Shown here: positions 25,891 to 35,266 of the stretch, piece after piece
Numbering within the stretch: position 1 is the stretch's first letter
Layout: each line of letters starts with the position of its first letter
Origin: Streptomyces uncialis
GTDB lineage: Bacteria; Actinomycetota; Actinomycetes; Streptomycetales; Streptomycetaceae
DNA length: 64,000 nt
Reading direction: 5' to 3'
Assembly: GCF_001905345.1 (NCBI RefSeq)
Contig: NZ_LFBV01000005.1
Location: 186,001-250,000 of the forward strand
Program-made: the position numbers and the translations under genes
Notes under the pieces: generated by a model
What the model was told of the DNA's origin: nothing
Seen by the model: the letters and a program-made list of their open reading frames with translations, nothing else
The model's database searches: none

Positions 25891-28170
25891 ATGGCCAGCG
25901 AAGCACCCCGCAGCGACCCGGCACAGGACACCCCCCGAGTCACCCCGCCCCCGCACCACGCTGCCGGGCTCCCCGCCGTCGGCCACAGCCTGCGCATGGC
26001 GCAACAGCAGATGGGCGTCCGCCGCACCGCCCTCACCCTGCTCCGCGTCAACCAGAAGGACGGCTTCGACTGCCCCGGCTGCGCCTGGCCCGAGGGCGAC
26101 GAACGCCACACCGCCGAATTCTGCGAGAACGGCGCCAAGGCCGTCGCCGAGGAAGCCACCCTCCGCCGCGTCACCCCCGCGTTCTTCGCCGAGCACTCTC
26201 TCGCCGACCTCGCCGGCCGCAGCGGCTACTGGCTCGGCCAGCAGGGCCGCCTCACCCAGCCGATGCACCTGCCCGCGGGCGCCACCCACTACGAACCCGT
26301 CGGCTGGGACGACGCCTTCGCGATCATCGCCGAGGAGCTCACCGCCCTCGACTCGCCCGACGAAGCCGTCTTCTACACCTCCGGGCGCACCAGCAACGAG
26401 GCCGCGTTCCTCTACCAGCTGTTCGTCCGCGAATACGGCACGAACAACCTCCCCGACTGCTCCAACATGTGCCACGAGTCGTCCGGCTCCGCGCTCACCG
26501 AGACCCTCGGCGTCGGCAAGGGCAGCGTCCTGCTCGACGACCTCCACCAGGCCGACCTCATCATCGTCGCCGGACAGAACCCCGGGACGAACCACCCGCG
26601 GATGCTCTCCGCCCTGGAGAAGGCCAAGCGGGCCGGCGCCCGCATCATCACCGTCAACCCGCTTCCCGAAGCGGGCATGGAGAAGTTCAAGAACCCCCAG
26701 AGCCTGGGCGGCCTCACCAAGGGCACCACCCTCACCGACCTCTTCCTCCAGATCCGCATCGGCGGCGACCAGGCCCTGTTCCGGCTGCTCAACAAACTCC
26801 TCCTCGACACCGAGGGCGCCGTCGACCACGACTTCGTCCGCGAGCACACCCACGGCTACGAGGACTTCGCCGCCACCGCCCGGGACGCCGACTGGGACAC
26901 CACCCTCGCCGCCACCGGGCTCGACCGGCCCGCCATCGAGGAAGCCCTCCGGATGATCGTCGCCTCCCGGCGCACCGTCGTCTGCTGGGCCATGGGCCTC
27001 ACCCAGCACAAGCACGCCGTCCCGACCATCCGCGAGGTCGTCAACCTCCTGCTGCTGCGCGGCGCCATCGGCCGCCCCGGCGCCGGGGTGTGCCCCGTAC
27101 GCGGTCACTCCAACGTCCAGGGCGACCGCACCATGGGCATCTTCGAACGCCCCGCCCCCGCCTTCCTCGACGCCCTGGAGAAGGAGTTCGGCTTCGCACC
27201 CCCGCGCGCCCACGGCTACGACGTCGTGCGCGCCATCCGCGCCCTGCGCGACGGCGACGCCAAGGTGTTCCTCGCCATGGGCGGCAACTTCGTCTCCGCG
27301 TCACCCGACACCGACGTCACCGAAGCGGCCATGCGGCGCGCCCGTCTCACCGTCCACATCTCCACCAAGCTCAACCGCTCCCACGCCGTCACCGGAGCAC
27401 GCGCCCTCATCCTCCCCACCCTCGGCCGCACCGAACGCGACCTCCAGGCCGGCGGCGAACAGTTCGTCACCGTCGAGGACTCCATGGGCATGGTCCACGC
27501 CTCCCGCGGACGCCTCGCCCCCGCGAGCCCCGGCCTGCTCTCCGAACCCGCCATCGTCTGCCGCCTGGCCCGCTCCGTCCTCGGCACCCGCAGCGCCGTC
27601 CCCTGGGAGACCTTCGAGCGGGACTACGCCACCATCCGCGACCGCATCGCGCGCGTCGTGCCCGGCTTCGAGGACTTCAACACCCGCGTCGCGCACCCCG
27701 GCGGCTTCACCCTCCCGCACGCCCCCCGCGACGAACGCCGCTTCCCCACCGCCACCGGCAAGGCCAACTTCACCGCCGCGCCCGTCGAGTACCCCAAGCT
27801 CCCCGCCGGACGGCTCCTGCTCCAGACGCTGCGCTCGCACGACCAGTACAACACCACCATCTACGGCCTGGACGACCGCTATCGCGGTATCAAGAACGGC
27901 CGGCGCGTCGTCCTCGTCCACCCCGACGACGCCACCGCACTCGGCTTCCCCGACGGCTCCCTGACCGACCTCGTCAGCGAATGGCGCGACGGCACCGAGC
28001 GGCGCGCCGACGGGTTCCGCGTCGTCCACTACCCCACCGCGCGCGGGTGCGCCGCCGCGTACTACCCGGAGACGAACGTCCTTGTCCCCCTCGACGCCAC
28101 CGCCGACACCAGCAACACGCCCGCGAGCAAGTCCGTCGTCGTCCGGCTGGAACCATCCCGTACCCCCTAA
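25891..28170 (+). CDS. FdhF/YdeP-family molybdopterin oxidoreductase
   Basis: This is a 759-residue enzyme of the FdhF/YdeP branch of the DMSO reductase superfamily. N-terminal Cys/His positions occur in KDGFDCPGCAWPEGDERH and AEFCENGAKAVAEEA. The molybdopterin domain has GWDDAFAIIAEEL, FYTSGRTSNEAAFLYQLF, NLPDCSNMCHESSG, LIIVAGQNPGTNHPRML and TKLNRSHAVTGARALILPTL. The C-terminal domain ends with DLVSEWRDGTERRADGF and PLDATADTSNTPASKSVVVR. Many YdeP homologues are annotated as formate-dehydrogenase-like, but the substrate is unknown. ATG at 25891 has AGGAG 6 bases before it. It diverges from polA, and a thioesterase gene follows 86 bases later on the same strand. Confidence 0.88.
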   Translation: MASEAPRSDPAQDTPRVTPPPHHAAGLPAVGHSLRMAQQQMGVRRTALTLLRVNQKDGFDCPGCAWPEGDERHTAEFCENGAKAVAEEATLRRVTPAFFAEHSLADLAGRSGYWLGQQGRLTQPMHLPAGATHYEPVGWDDAFAIIAEELTALDSPDEAVFYTSGRTSNEAAFLYQLFVREYGTNNLPDCSNMCHESSGSALTETLGVGKGSVLLDDLHQADLIIVAGQNPGTNHPRMLSALEKAKRAGARIITVNPLPEAGMEKFKNPQSLGGLTKGTTLTDLFLQIRIGGDQALFRLLNKLLLDTEGAVDHDFVREHTHGYEDFAATARDADWDTTLAATGLDRPAIEEALRMIVASRRTVVCWAMGLTQHKHAVPTIREVVNLLLLRGAIGRPGAGVCPVRGHSNVQGDRTMGIFERPAPAFLDALEKEFGFAPPRAHGYDVVRAIRALRDGDAKVFLAMGGNFVSASPDTDVTEAAMRRARLTVHISTKLNRSHAVTGARALILPTLGRTERDLQAGGEQFVTVEDSMGMVHASRGRLAPASPGLLSEPAIVCRLARSVLGTRSAVPWETFERDYATIRDRIARVVPGFEDFNTRVAHPGGFTLPHAPRDERRFPTATGKANFTAAPVEYPKLPAGRLLLQTLRSHDQYNTTIYGLDDRYRGIKNGRRVVLVHPDDATALGFPDGSLTDLVSEWRDGTERRADGFRVVHYPTARGCAAAYYPETNVLVPLDATADTSNTPASKSVVVRLEPSRTP

Positions 28171-28256
28171 GCGTTCGCTCAGCGGGACCTGGTAGAACAG
28201 TTCGCACCACCAGGTGCACACCGCACACGACGACGAACACGAACGGAGCCGGGCCC

Positions 28257-28721
28257 ATGGGCGAGCAGCACACCGCGAAGTTCCCGCAGGAAGTCATCGA
28301 CGAGTACGCGGCCCTGGGCATCGACCTTCCCTCCCTGTTCTCCGCCGGACACCTCGGCACCCGGATGGGCATCGAGATCGGGGAGGCGAGCGCCGACCGC
28401 GTCGTCGGCACCATGCCCGTCGAGGGCAACACCCAGCCCTACGGCCTGCTGCACGGGGGCGCCTCCGCCGTACTCGCCGAGACCCTGGGCTCCATCGGCG
28501 CCATGCTCCACGGCGGCGCCGGGAAGATCGCCGTCGGCGTCGATCTGAACTGCACCCACCACCGCGGGGTGCGCTCCGGAGATGTCACCGGCGTGGCCAC
28601 CCCCGTCCACCAGGGACGGTCCACCGCGACCTACGAGATCGTCATCACCGACGAGACGGGCAAGCGGGTGTGCACAGCACGGCTCACCTGCCTGCTCAGG
28701 ACGGTCGGCGACACCAAGTAG
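28257..28721 (+). CDS. PaaI-family hotdog thioesterase
   Basis: This is a 154-residue hotdog-fold protein. The active-site segment is NTQPYGLLHGGASAVLAETLG, with the HGG-x3-L-E pattern typical of PaaI/4-hydroxybenzoyl-CoA thioesterases, followed by GVDLNCTHHRGVRSGDVTGV and YEIVITDETGKRVCTARLT. It should hydrolyse an acyl- or aryl-CoA. ATG at 28257 has GGAG about 8 bases upstream. It follows the YdeP-like gene on the same strand, so co-expression is possible. The native substrate is unknown. Confidence 0.9.
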   Translation: MGEQHTAKFPQEVIDEYAALGIDLPSLFSAGHLGTRMGIEIGEASADRVVGTMPVEGNTQPYGLLHGGASAVLAETLGSIGAMLHGGAGKIAVGVDLNCTHHRGVRSGDVTGVATPVHQGRSTATYEIVITDETGKRVCTARLTCLLRTVGDTK

Positions 28722-30166
28722 CCCCCCCTGGGGGGTGTGCGGAGGTCCGCCGTGAGCCACCCCCGCCGCAACCCTCCGGCGGCAACCATCCCGGCACGGG
28801 CGGGGGCGGGGCCGACTCAGGGGCCCCCTCAGAGGCCGACTCAGGGCTGAGCCAGGAGCCGAGTCAGGAGCGGACAGGGGCGGACAGGGGCGGGCATCGG
28901 CCGTCGCCCGGATTCCCGCTGACCCGGCGGCGGCGCACGTGTCGGCCGACAGCCGTCCGGCCCCGACCCCCGGCACCCGGCCCTGGCCCCCGGCTCCCGA
29001 CTTCCGGCCCCAGCCCCCGTCGCCGACCGGACAAAGCGCCCGCGCCCGCCACTCCCGCGCACAAGTGTCCAGAATGCGGACCGGTGTGTCCGGTGGGCGC
29101 CCGAGTGAACGTTTCAGCACTCCCCCACGGCACTTGCGGACGAACAGTGCCCCGGGCACGGCACCAGGTCCGTCACCCTGCGAAATGTTCACCGGGCCCG
29201 GACCCTCCACCGACAACCCTCACGCTTCCCACCCGTCCCACCACGTTCCGCACATGACCCCCATGGGCGCGCGTGGACATCGCGGCCGGATCGCACCGGA
29301 TCGCACACGGGCCGCACCAGGGCCGGGACGTCCGCCGCAGCCGGCCCGGGGCGGGTCCGACGGGGCCTCAACCGGGTGGACCACCAACCGGGTTGAACAG
29401 GTCGGTAGCGCGCTCCCGTCCGGAAAACGGGCACCCGTCCGGGTAGGAAATCGCGCCATACGGGCGTGAACTCCCCCACTCCCCCCGCTTTCCGGCCCCG
29501 CCTTCCTCCAACAGCCCGGCCCCGCACGGGACGTACCACCGGGAAGGACCGGGAAGGACCGGGAGCGCGTACGCGCCGGTCAGCGCGGGGGCGCTCCGAC
29601 CCCATACGCCCCACGCGGCACACATTCCCCCGATTCGGGATTCACCGGATTCCCACGACTGCACCGTCGCACCGCCACCCAATCCGCTCGCCGACGGGAA
29701 CACCGGCGTATTTTGCACGCTCCGGAGCGGACATAAAGGGGCGTTCAATCGGAAGTACCACTGAATGCCGATCCAGGCCTGTGCGACATCACGCTACGTA
29801 ACACGGCAGCAATACCGGCTAAACATCTCGATGCTATAGGCATCTAGATAGTGGATCTTTCCCGGGGGGCCCAAATGATCATCAAGTGCCCGCTCTCCGG
29901 TGTCCGGCGCACCACTAAGCGGAAGTGCGCACTCTCAGAATGTGGACCACACGGAGAAACCGCCGAAGCCGTCCACGGACCGCAGAGTGGAATCGCAAAT
30001 TCCGGCCCGTCATAACAAGAGAGTCACAAGCACGCCCACGCCACTGCCCCAGGCCAGGGGTCAGGCTTAGAGTCACCGCCAGTCACCGCTCCATCGGGAG
30101 TTCGGTACCAGCACGACAATGTTTCGGCCCAAACAGGGACGGACGTGTCGGCGGAAAGGACTGATT
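28722..30166. other. 1.4-kb intergenic region before the amino-acid transporter operon
   Basis: No convincing protein gene fills this region. The first kilobase is extremely GC-rich, with short repetitions such as GCCGACTCAGGG (28809-28850) and GGAGCGGACAGGGGCGGACA. From about 29690 the composition becomes markedly richer in A and T, with several in-frame stops on both strands. That part should hold the transporter promoter and a long leader. One small open frame (29875-30015) is listed separately. Confidence 0.5.
29875..30015 (+). CDS. possible 46-residue leader or small protein upstream of the transporter
   Basis: ATG at 29875 follows a GGGGGG run by about 6 bases and opens a 46-codon frame (MIIKCPLSGVRRTTKRKCAL, then SECGPHGETAEAV) ending in TAA. 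It has three cysteines and a basic middle, and lies in an AT-richer stretch about 150 bases before the binding-protein gene. It does not resemble a Leu/Ile/Val-rich attenuator peptide. No family is recognised, so coding status is uncertain. Confidence 0.25.
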   Translation: MIIKCPLSGVRRTTKRKCALSECGPHGETAEAVHGPQSGIANSGPS

Positions 30167-31411
30167 GTGCGACAGCGTTCTTTGCTGATACTCACCTCCG
30201 TTCTCACCACAGGAGCGCTCACCCTCACCGCCTGTGGATCACGGGACGAAGGCGGCTCCGGGGACAACGGCGACGGCGACGCCACCACCACCATCACCAT
30301 CGGTGTCGACGCACCCCTCTCCGGCGAGAATTCCGCGACCGGACTCGGCATCCAGTACGGCGTCCAGATCGCCGTCGACGACGCCAACGCCAAGAAGGTC
30401 GTCCCCGGGGTGAAATTCCAGATCAAGGCCCTCGACGACAAGGCGCAGCCGGCCACCGGCCAGCAGAACGCCACCGCCCTCGTCGGCGACAGCAAGGTCG
30501 TCGGGGTCGTCGGCCCCCTCAACTCGGGCGTCGCCCAGTCCATGCAGCAGGTCTTCGCCTCCGCCAACCTGGTACAGATCTCGCCCTCCAACACCAACCC
30601 CGAGCTGACCCAGGGCAAGGACTGGCAGAGCGGTACCAAGAAGCGCCCGTACACCACCTACTTCCGCACCGCCACCACCGACGCCCTCCAGGGCGGCTTC
30701 GCGGCCGACTACGCGTTCAAAGGCATGAAGAAGAAGCGGGTCTTCGTCGTCGACGACAAGCAGACCTACGGTGCCGGTCTCGCCAAGATCTTCCGCGAGC
30801 AGTTCGAGGAGCTCGGCGGCAAGGTCGGCGGCACCGACAGCATCAACACCGGCGACAAGGACTTCGGGGCCCTCGTCACCAAGATCAAGGCCGCCAAGGC
30901 CGACCTCGTCTACTACGGCGGCCAGTACGACGAGTCCCAGCTCATCACCAAGCAGCTCAAGGAAGCCGGCGTCAAGATCCCGCTCTTCGGCGGCGACGGC
31001 ATGTTCAGCCCCACCTACATCGAGACCGCGGGCGGCGCCTCCGAAGGCGACGTGGTGACCTCCGTCGGTGTCCCCGTCGACACCCTCCCCGCCGCCAAGA
31101 CCTTCATCGAGACCTACAAGTCCAAGGGCTACAAGGGCACCTACGGCACCTACGGCGGCTACTCGTACGACGCCGCCAACGCCATCATCAACGCCGTCAA
31201 GACCATCAAGGAAGGCAACGACGGCAAGCTGCCCGGCGGCAAGGAACTCCGCGCGAAGGTCGTCGAAGAGGTCGGCAAGAGCAACTTCGAAGGCATCACC
31301 GGCAAGGTCTCCTTCGACGAGTACGGCGACACCGCCAACAAGCAGCTCACCGTGTACCAGGTCAAGAGCGGCAAGTGGGAAGCCGTGAAGACCGGCACCT
31401 ACAACGGCTGA
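30167..31411 (+). CDS. branched-chain amino acid ABC transporter, substrate-binding lipoprotein
   Basis: This is a 414-residue periplasmic-binding-type I protein of the LivJ/LivK family. It has a lipoprotein signal with lipobox LTAC and Cys23 as the acylation site, so it is anchored outside the membrane. Domain signatures are IGVDAPLSGENSATGLGI, IKALDDKAQPATGQQNATAL, VGVVGPLNSGVAQSMQQ, YFRTATTDALQGGFAADYA and GMFSPTYIETAGGASEGDV. GTG at 30167 has AAAGGA eight bases upstream. It is the first gene of a five-gene operon. Ligands are presumed to be Leu, Ile and Val, but related amides or other amino acids are possible. Confidence 0.93.
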   Translation: MRQRSLLILTSVLTTGALTLTACGSRDEGGSGDNGDGDATTTITIGVDAPLSGENSATGLGIQYGVQIAVDDANAKKVVPGVKFQIKALDDKAQPATGQQNATALVGDSKVVGVVGPLNSGVAQSMQQVFASANLVQISPSNTNPELTQGKDWQSGTKKRPYTTYFRTATTDALQGGFAADYAFKGMKKKRVFVVDDKQTYGAGLAKIFREQFEELGGKVGGTDSINTGDKDFGALVTKIKAAKADLVYYGGQYDESQLITKQLKEAGVKIPLFGGDGMFSPTYIETAGGASEGDVVTSVGVPVDTLPAAKTFIETYKSKGYKGTYGTYGGYSYDAANAIINAVKTIKEGNDGKLPGGKELRAKVVEEVGKSNFEGITGKVSFDEYGDTANKQLTVYQVKSGKWEAVKTGTYNG

Positions 31412-31446
31412 CCCACACCTCGCGCCCCACAGCACGACCGCATGAC

Positions 31447-31516
31447 GCACCACCGCACCACCGCACCACCGCACCACCGCACCACCGCACCACCGCACCA
31501 CCGCACCACCGCACCA
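31447..31516. repeat. 8-bp tandem array GCACCACC between binding protein and permease genes
   Basis: GCACCACC is repeated eight times without interruption (31447-31510) and ends with a partial copy. It lies in the 212-base gap between the first and second genes of the transporter operon. Such perfect short arrays are prone to slippage, so copy number may vary between strains. It also generates artificial His/Thr/Pro-repeat reading frames. Confidence 0.95.
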
Positions 31517-31623
31517 GCAGACGACAACGGCAGTGCCAGGGCCGCGCGGAAGGCAGACCCCAACCGCGCGGCCCCTCGTCTGACCCCACCCTGCCTACCC
31601 CCAGCGACAATGGAGGCCACGCG

Positions 31624-32556
31624 GTGAACACTCTGCCGCAGCAGCTGGCCAACGGGCTGCTCCTCGGCTCGATGTATGGCCTGATCGCCATCGGCTACAC
31701 GATGGTCTACGGCATCGTCCAGCTCATCAACTTCGCGCACGGTGAGATCTTCATGATCGGCGGCTTCGGCGCGCTCACCGTCTACGCCTACGTCCTGCCC
31801 GCCGGCACCTCGGTCTGGGCGGCCCTGCCCCTGATGCTCATCGGCGGCGGACTCATAGCCATCCTCTTCGCCGTAGGAGCCGAACGCTTCGCCTACAGAC
31901 CCCTGCGCGGAGCACCACGACTAGCACCCCTCATCACCGCCATCGGCCTCTCCCTGGCCCTCCAGGAGGTCGTGCGCAACTTCTACCCCAAGGCCGACAA
32001 GGCCCGTGTCTTCCCCGAACTCGGCAAAGGCAGCTACGAGATCGGCAGCCTCACCGTCACCAACGCCGACATCTTCCTCATCTCCATCGCCGCCGTCTGC
32101 ATGACCGGCCTCGCGCTCTTCGTCCGCCGCAGCCGCACCGGCCGCGCCATGCAGGCCACCGCGCAGGACCCCGACACCGCGCAGCTCATGGGCATCGACA
32201 CCAACCGCATCATCGTCATCGCCTTCGCCATCGGCGGCTTCTTCGCCGCCGTCGCCGCCATCGCGTACGGCTTCAAGTACGGCCATGTCGAGTACCGCAT
32301 GGGCTTCATCATGGGCCTCAAGGCCTTCACCGCGGCCGTCCTCGGCGGCATCGGCAACATCTACGGCGCCATGCTCGGCGGAATCGTCCTCGGCATCGCC
32401 GAGACCCTCGCCAGCGCCTACATCGACGGCATACCCGGTCTCCAGCAGCTCGGCGGCGCCAGCTGGGCCAACGTCTGGGCCTTCTGCCTCCTCATCCTCG
32501 TCCTCCTGCTCAGGCCCCAGGGCCTGCTCGGCGAACGCGTCGCGGACAGGGCGTGA
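31624..32556 (+). CDS. livH: branched-chain amino acid ABC transporter permease (LivH type)
   Basis: This is a 310-residue inner-membrane permease with about eight membrane segments. Family signatures are NGLLLGSMYGLIAIGYTMVY, GIVQLINFAHGEIFMIGGF, AYRPLRGAPRLAPLITAIGL, and the cytoplasmic coupling loop AMQATAQDPDTAQLMGIDTN. GTG at 31624 has GGAGG eight bases before it. Its last four bases (GTGA) overlap the start of the second permease. It partners with LivM, LivG, LivF and the upstream lipoprotein. Confidence 0.95.
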   Translation: MNTLPQQLANGLLLGSMYGLIAIGYTMVYGIVQLINFAHGEIFMIGGFGALTVYAYVLPAGTSVWAALPLMLIGGGLIAILFAVGAERFAYRPLRGAPRLAPLITAIGLSLALQEVVRNFYPKADKARVFPELGKGSYEIGSLTVTNADIFLISIAAVCMTGLALFVRRSRTGRAMQATAQDPDTAQLMGIDTNRIIVIAFAIGGFFAAVAAIAYGFKYGHVEYRMGFIMGLKAFTAAVLGGIGNIYGAMLGGIVLGIAETLASAYIDGIPGLQQLGGASWANVWAFCLLILVLLLRPQGLLGERVADRA

Positions 32557-34361
32557 CCACCATGACGACCAAGACCAGCAGCACCACCACCCTCATCCCG
32601 CTCCCCCTCCAGGCGGCCCGTGCCCTCACCGTCGCCGGCGGTGCCGCGAGCATCGTCTCCGCCTTCCTCGCCTGGACCTGGACCGCGGCCTTCCCCGGGG
32701 ACCTCACCGTCTACGGCTACCCCGGCGGCCTCCAGTGGATGACCGTCGTCGCCGGAGCCCTCGCCACGCTCTACGCGCTCGCCGCCTACGAGATACGCGG
32801 TCTGCGATGGCTGAACCCCGGCCGCGGCGACGCGCCCCTCACCCTCGCCGCCCTCGGGGTCCTCGGCGTCACCTGGTTCACCGTCATCGCCATCACCGTC
32901 GACCTCGGCGGGCTGGCCAACCTCGAACCCGGCGCCTACGTGGCCGTCGTGGCGTCCGCGCTCCCGCTCATCGGCGCCCTGGGCCTCCCCCGGCCGACCG
33001 AGACCGGACCGGACGGCGGCACCGGCCTCGGGCTCACCCTGCGCGGCCTGATCAGGAAGCCCGACCGCGTCCCCGCCCCCGCGCCCGTCGCGCCGTGGCT
33101 CCAGCGCACCCTCATCTCCGTCATCACCCTCGTCGGGCTCCTCACCTTCATCTACGGCATCGAGACCCCGTCCGAGGAAGGCGAGACCTTCATCGGCTAT
33201 CTGATCGTCGTCGTCCTCGGCGTCTGGTCGATGAGCACCGCGGGACTCCTCGACCGGCTCTCCCGGCTCGCCGCCGAGAACCGCTCCTACACCCTCGCCA
33301 TGGGCTTCGCCGCGGCCATCGTGTTCCCGTTCACCCAGACGAACGACCACTACACGAACCTCGGCGTCAACATCCTGATCTTCGGAACCGTCGCCCTCGG
33401 CCTCAACATCGTCGTCGGCCTCGCCGGACTCCTCGACCTCGGATACGTCGCCTTCCTCGGCGTCGGCGCCTACACCGCCGCGCTGGTCTCCGGCTCCGAG
33501 TTCTCCCGCTTCTCCGGCGTCCAGTTCCCCTTCTGGGCCGCCGCCCTCTCCGGCGCCGCCGCCTCACTGATCTTCGGCGTCCTCATCGGCGCACCGACCC
33601 TGCGACTGCGCGGCGACTACCTCGCCATCGTCACCCTCGGCTTCGGCGAGATCTTCCGCATCGCCGTCAACAACCTCGACGGCGACTCCGGACCCGACAT
33701 CACCAACGGGCCCAACGGCATCGCCGGTATCCCCGACCTCGTACTCTTCGGATTCAACTTCGGGGAGACCCATGACATCGCCGGAATCACCCTCGGCAGG
33801 TTCGCGAACTACTACCTGCTGATGGTCCTCGTCATGGCCATCGTCATCCTCGTCTACAACCGCGCGTCCGACTCACGCATCGGCCGCGCCTGGGTCGCCA
33901 TCCGCGAGGACGAGACCGCCGCCACCGCCATGGGCATCAACGGCTTCCGCGTCAAGCTCATCGCCTTCGCCCTCGGCGCCGCACTCGCCGGACTCGCCGG
34001 TACCGTCAGCGCCCACGTCACCTACAACGTGGTCCCCAACCCGTACCAGTTCGCCGGCTCGACACCGCCCAACTCCGCGTTCCTCCTCGCCGCCGTCGTC
34101 CTCGGCGGAATGGGAACCGTGAGCGGACCCCTGCTCGGCGCGGCGCTCCTCTATCTCCTCCCCGAGAAACTCGTCTTCCTCAAGGAACACTCGCTTCTCG
34201 CGTTCGGTGTCGCCCTTGTCCTCCTCATGCGATTCCGCCCCGAAGGCATCATCGCCAACCGGCGCCAGCAACTCGAATTCCATGAGACCGGACAACTCGA
34301 CGTCCCCGACGAACGACTCGATCCCGATCCGCCCCTCACCACCAAGAAGACGGGTGCGTGA
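32553..34361 (+). CDS. livM: branched-chain amino acid ABC transporter permease (LivM type), N-terminally extended
   Basis: This is a 602-residue permease, against about 330-425 in most LivM proteins. The conserved core begins near residue 250 (NHYTNLGVNI-like: NDHYTNLGVNILIFGTVALG) and includes LAGLLDLGYVAFLGVGAYTA, LRGDYLAIVTLGFGEIFRI and the coupling loop AIREDETAATAMGINGFRVK. The first 245 residues add about five or six extra hydrophobic segments (for example SIVSAFLAWTWTAAFPGDL) whose role is unknown. The start is GTG at 32553 overlapping the livH stop; ATG at 32562 is an alternative. The same GCGTGACCACCATGAC junction recurs at livG. Confidence 0.93.
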   Translation: MTTMTTKTSSTTTLIPLPLQAARALTVAGGAASIVSAFLAWTWTAAFPGDLTVYGYPGGLQWMTVVAGALATLYALAAYEIRGLRWLNPGRGDAPLTLAALGVLGVTWFTVIAITVDLGGLANLEPGAYVAVVASALPLIGALGLPRPTETGPDGGTGLGLTLRGLIRKPDRVPAPAPVAPWLQRTLISVITLVGLLTFIYGIETPSEEGETFIGYLIVVVLGVWSMSTAGLLDRLSRLAAENRSYTLAMGFAAAIVFPFTQTNDHYTNLGVNILIFGTVALGLNIVVGLAGLLDLGYVAFLGVGAYTAALVSGSEFSRFSGVQFPFWAAALSGAAASLIFGVLIGAPTLRLRGDYLAIVTLGFGEIFRIAVNNLDGDSGPDITNGPNGIAGIPDLVLFGFNFGETHDIAGITLGRFANYYLLMVLVMAIVILVYNRASDSRIGRAWVAIREDETAATAMGINGFRVKLIAFALGAALAGLAGTVSAHVTYNVVPNPYQFAGSTPPNSAFLLAAVVLGGMGTVSGPLLGAALLYLLPEKLVFLKEHSLLAFGVALVLLMRFRPEGIIANRRQQLEFHETGQLDVPDERLDPDPPLTTKKTGA

Positions 34362-35266
34362 CCACCATGACCACCACCCGGACAGCCACCGGCACCACCG
34401 TTCTCCAGGCCACCGGTGTCACCATGCGTTTCGGCGGACTCACCGCCGTACGCTCCGTCGACCTCACCGTCAACACCGGGGAGATCGTCGGACTCATCGG
34501 CCCCAACGGCGCCGGAAAAACCACCTTCTTCAACTGCCTGACCGGGCTCTACGTCCCCACCGAAGGCACCGTCGCGTACAAGGGCACCGTCCTTCCGCCC
34601 AAGCCCCATCTCGTCACCCAGGCCGGAATAGCCCGCACCTTCCAGAACATCCGGCTGTTCGCCAACATGACCGTCCTGGAGAACGTCCTCGTCGGACGGC
34701 ACACCCGCACCAAGGAAGGGCTCTGGTCCGCGCTGCTGCGCGGCCCCGGATTCAAGAAGGCGGAACGCGAGTCCGAGGAACGGGCCATGGAGCTCCTCGA
34801 ATTCATCGGGCTCGCCCAAAAACGCGATCACCTCGCGCGCAATCTCCCCTACGGCGATCAGCGCAAGCTGGAGATCGCCCGCGCGCTCGCCAGCGACCCC
34901 GGTCTGCTCCTGCTCGACGAGCCCACCGCCGGCATGAACCCGCAGGAGACCCGCACCACCGAGGAACTGGTCTTCGCCATCCGTGACCAGGGCATCGCCG
35001 TCCTCGTCATCGAGCACGACATGCGCTTCATCTTCAACCTCTGCGACCGTGTCGCGTGCCTCGTCCAGGGCGAGAAGCTCGTCGAAGGCACCAGCGAGAC
35101 CGTCCAGAGCGATGAACGCGTCGTCGCCGCCTATCTCGGCACCCCTTTCGAAGGCGCACCCGAGGACTCCGCCATCGAGGAAGTCGTCGCCGCCGAGAAA
35201 GCCGCCCACCCGGACGGCACCGACAGCGGCACCAGCACCGCCCGCCCCGAAGGAGACGACCAGTGA
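34358..35266 (+). CDS. livG: branched-chain amino acid ABC transporter ATP-binding protein (LivG type)
   Basis: This is a 302-residue ATPase. Walker A is GLIGPNGAGKTTFFNCLTGL, the Q-loop region is GIARTFQNIRLFANMTVLEN, the signature motif is a degenerate NLPYGDQRKLEIARAL, and Walker B is LLLLDEPTAGMNPQE, with IEHDM carrying the switch His. A C-terminal tail of about 45 acidic/Ser-Thr residues follows the usual VVAAYLG end. The start GTG overlaps the livM stop (GTGA). It works as a heterodimer with LivF on the cytoplasmic face. Confidence 0.95.
   Translation: MTTMTTTRTATGTTVLQATGVTMRFGGLTAVRSVDLTVNTGEIVGLIGPNGAGKTTFFNCLTGLYVPTEGTVAYKGTVLPPKPHLVTQAGIARTFQNIRLFANMTVLENVLVGRHTRTKEGLWSALLRGPGFKKAERESEERAMELLEFIGLAQKRDHLARNLPYGDQRKLEIARALASDPGLLLLDEPTAGMNPQETRTTEELVFAIRDQGIAVLVIEHDMRFIFNLCDRVACLVQGEKLVEGTSETVQSDERVVAAYLGTPFEGAPEDSAIEEVVAAEKAAHPDGTDSGTSTARPEGDDQ

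Noticed and set aside
25737..28256. A long plus-strand frame joined in frame to the thioesterase
   Set aside because: Its first 840 codons are an Arg/Pro-rich shadow of the oxidoreductase gene; only the part from 28257 is real.
28939..29469. A possible 176-codon gene between the thioesterase and the transporter operon
   Set aside because: Pro/Gly/Arg/Ser low complexity, no motif, no ribosome site and an irregular codon pattern.
31442..31627. His/Thr/Pro repeat peptides around the GCACCACC array
   Set aside because: They are an automatic consequence of the 8-bp repeat in all frames, with no ribosome site.
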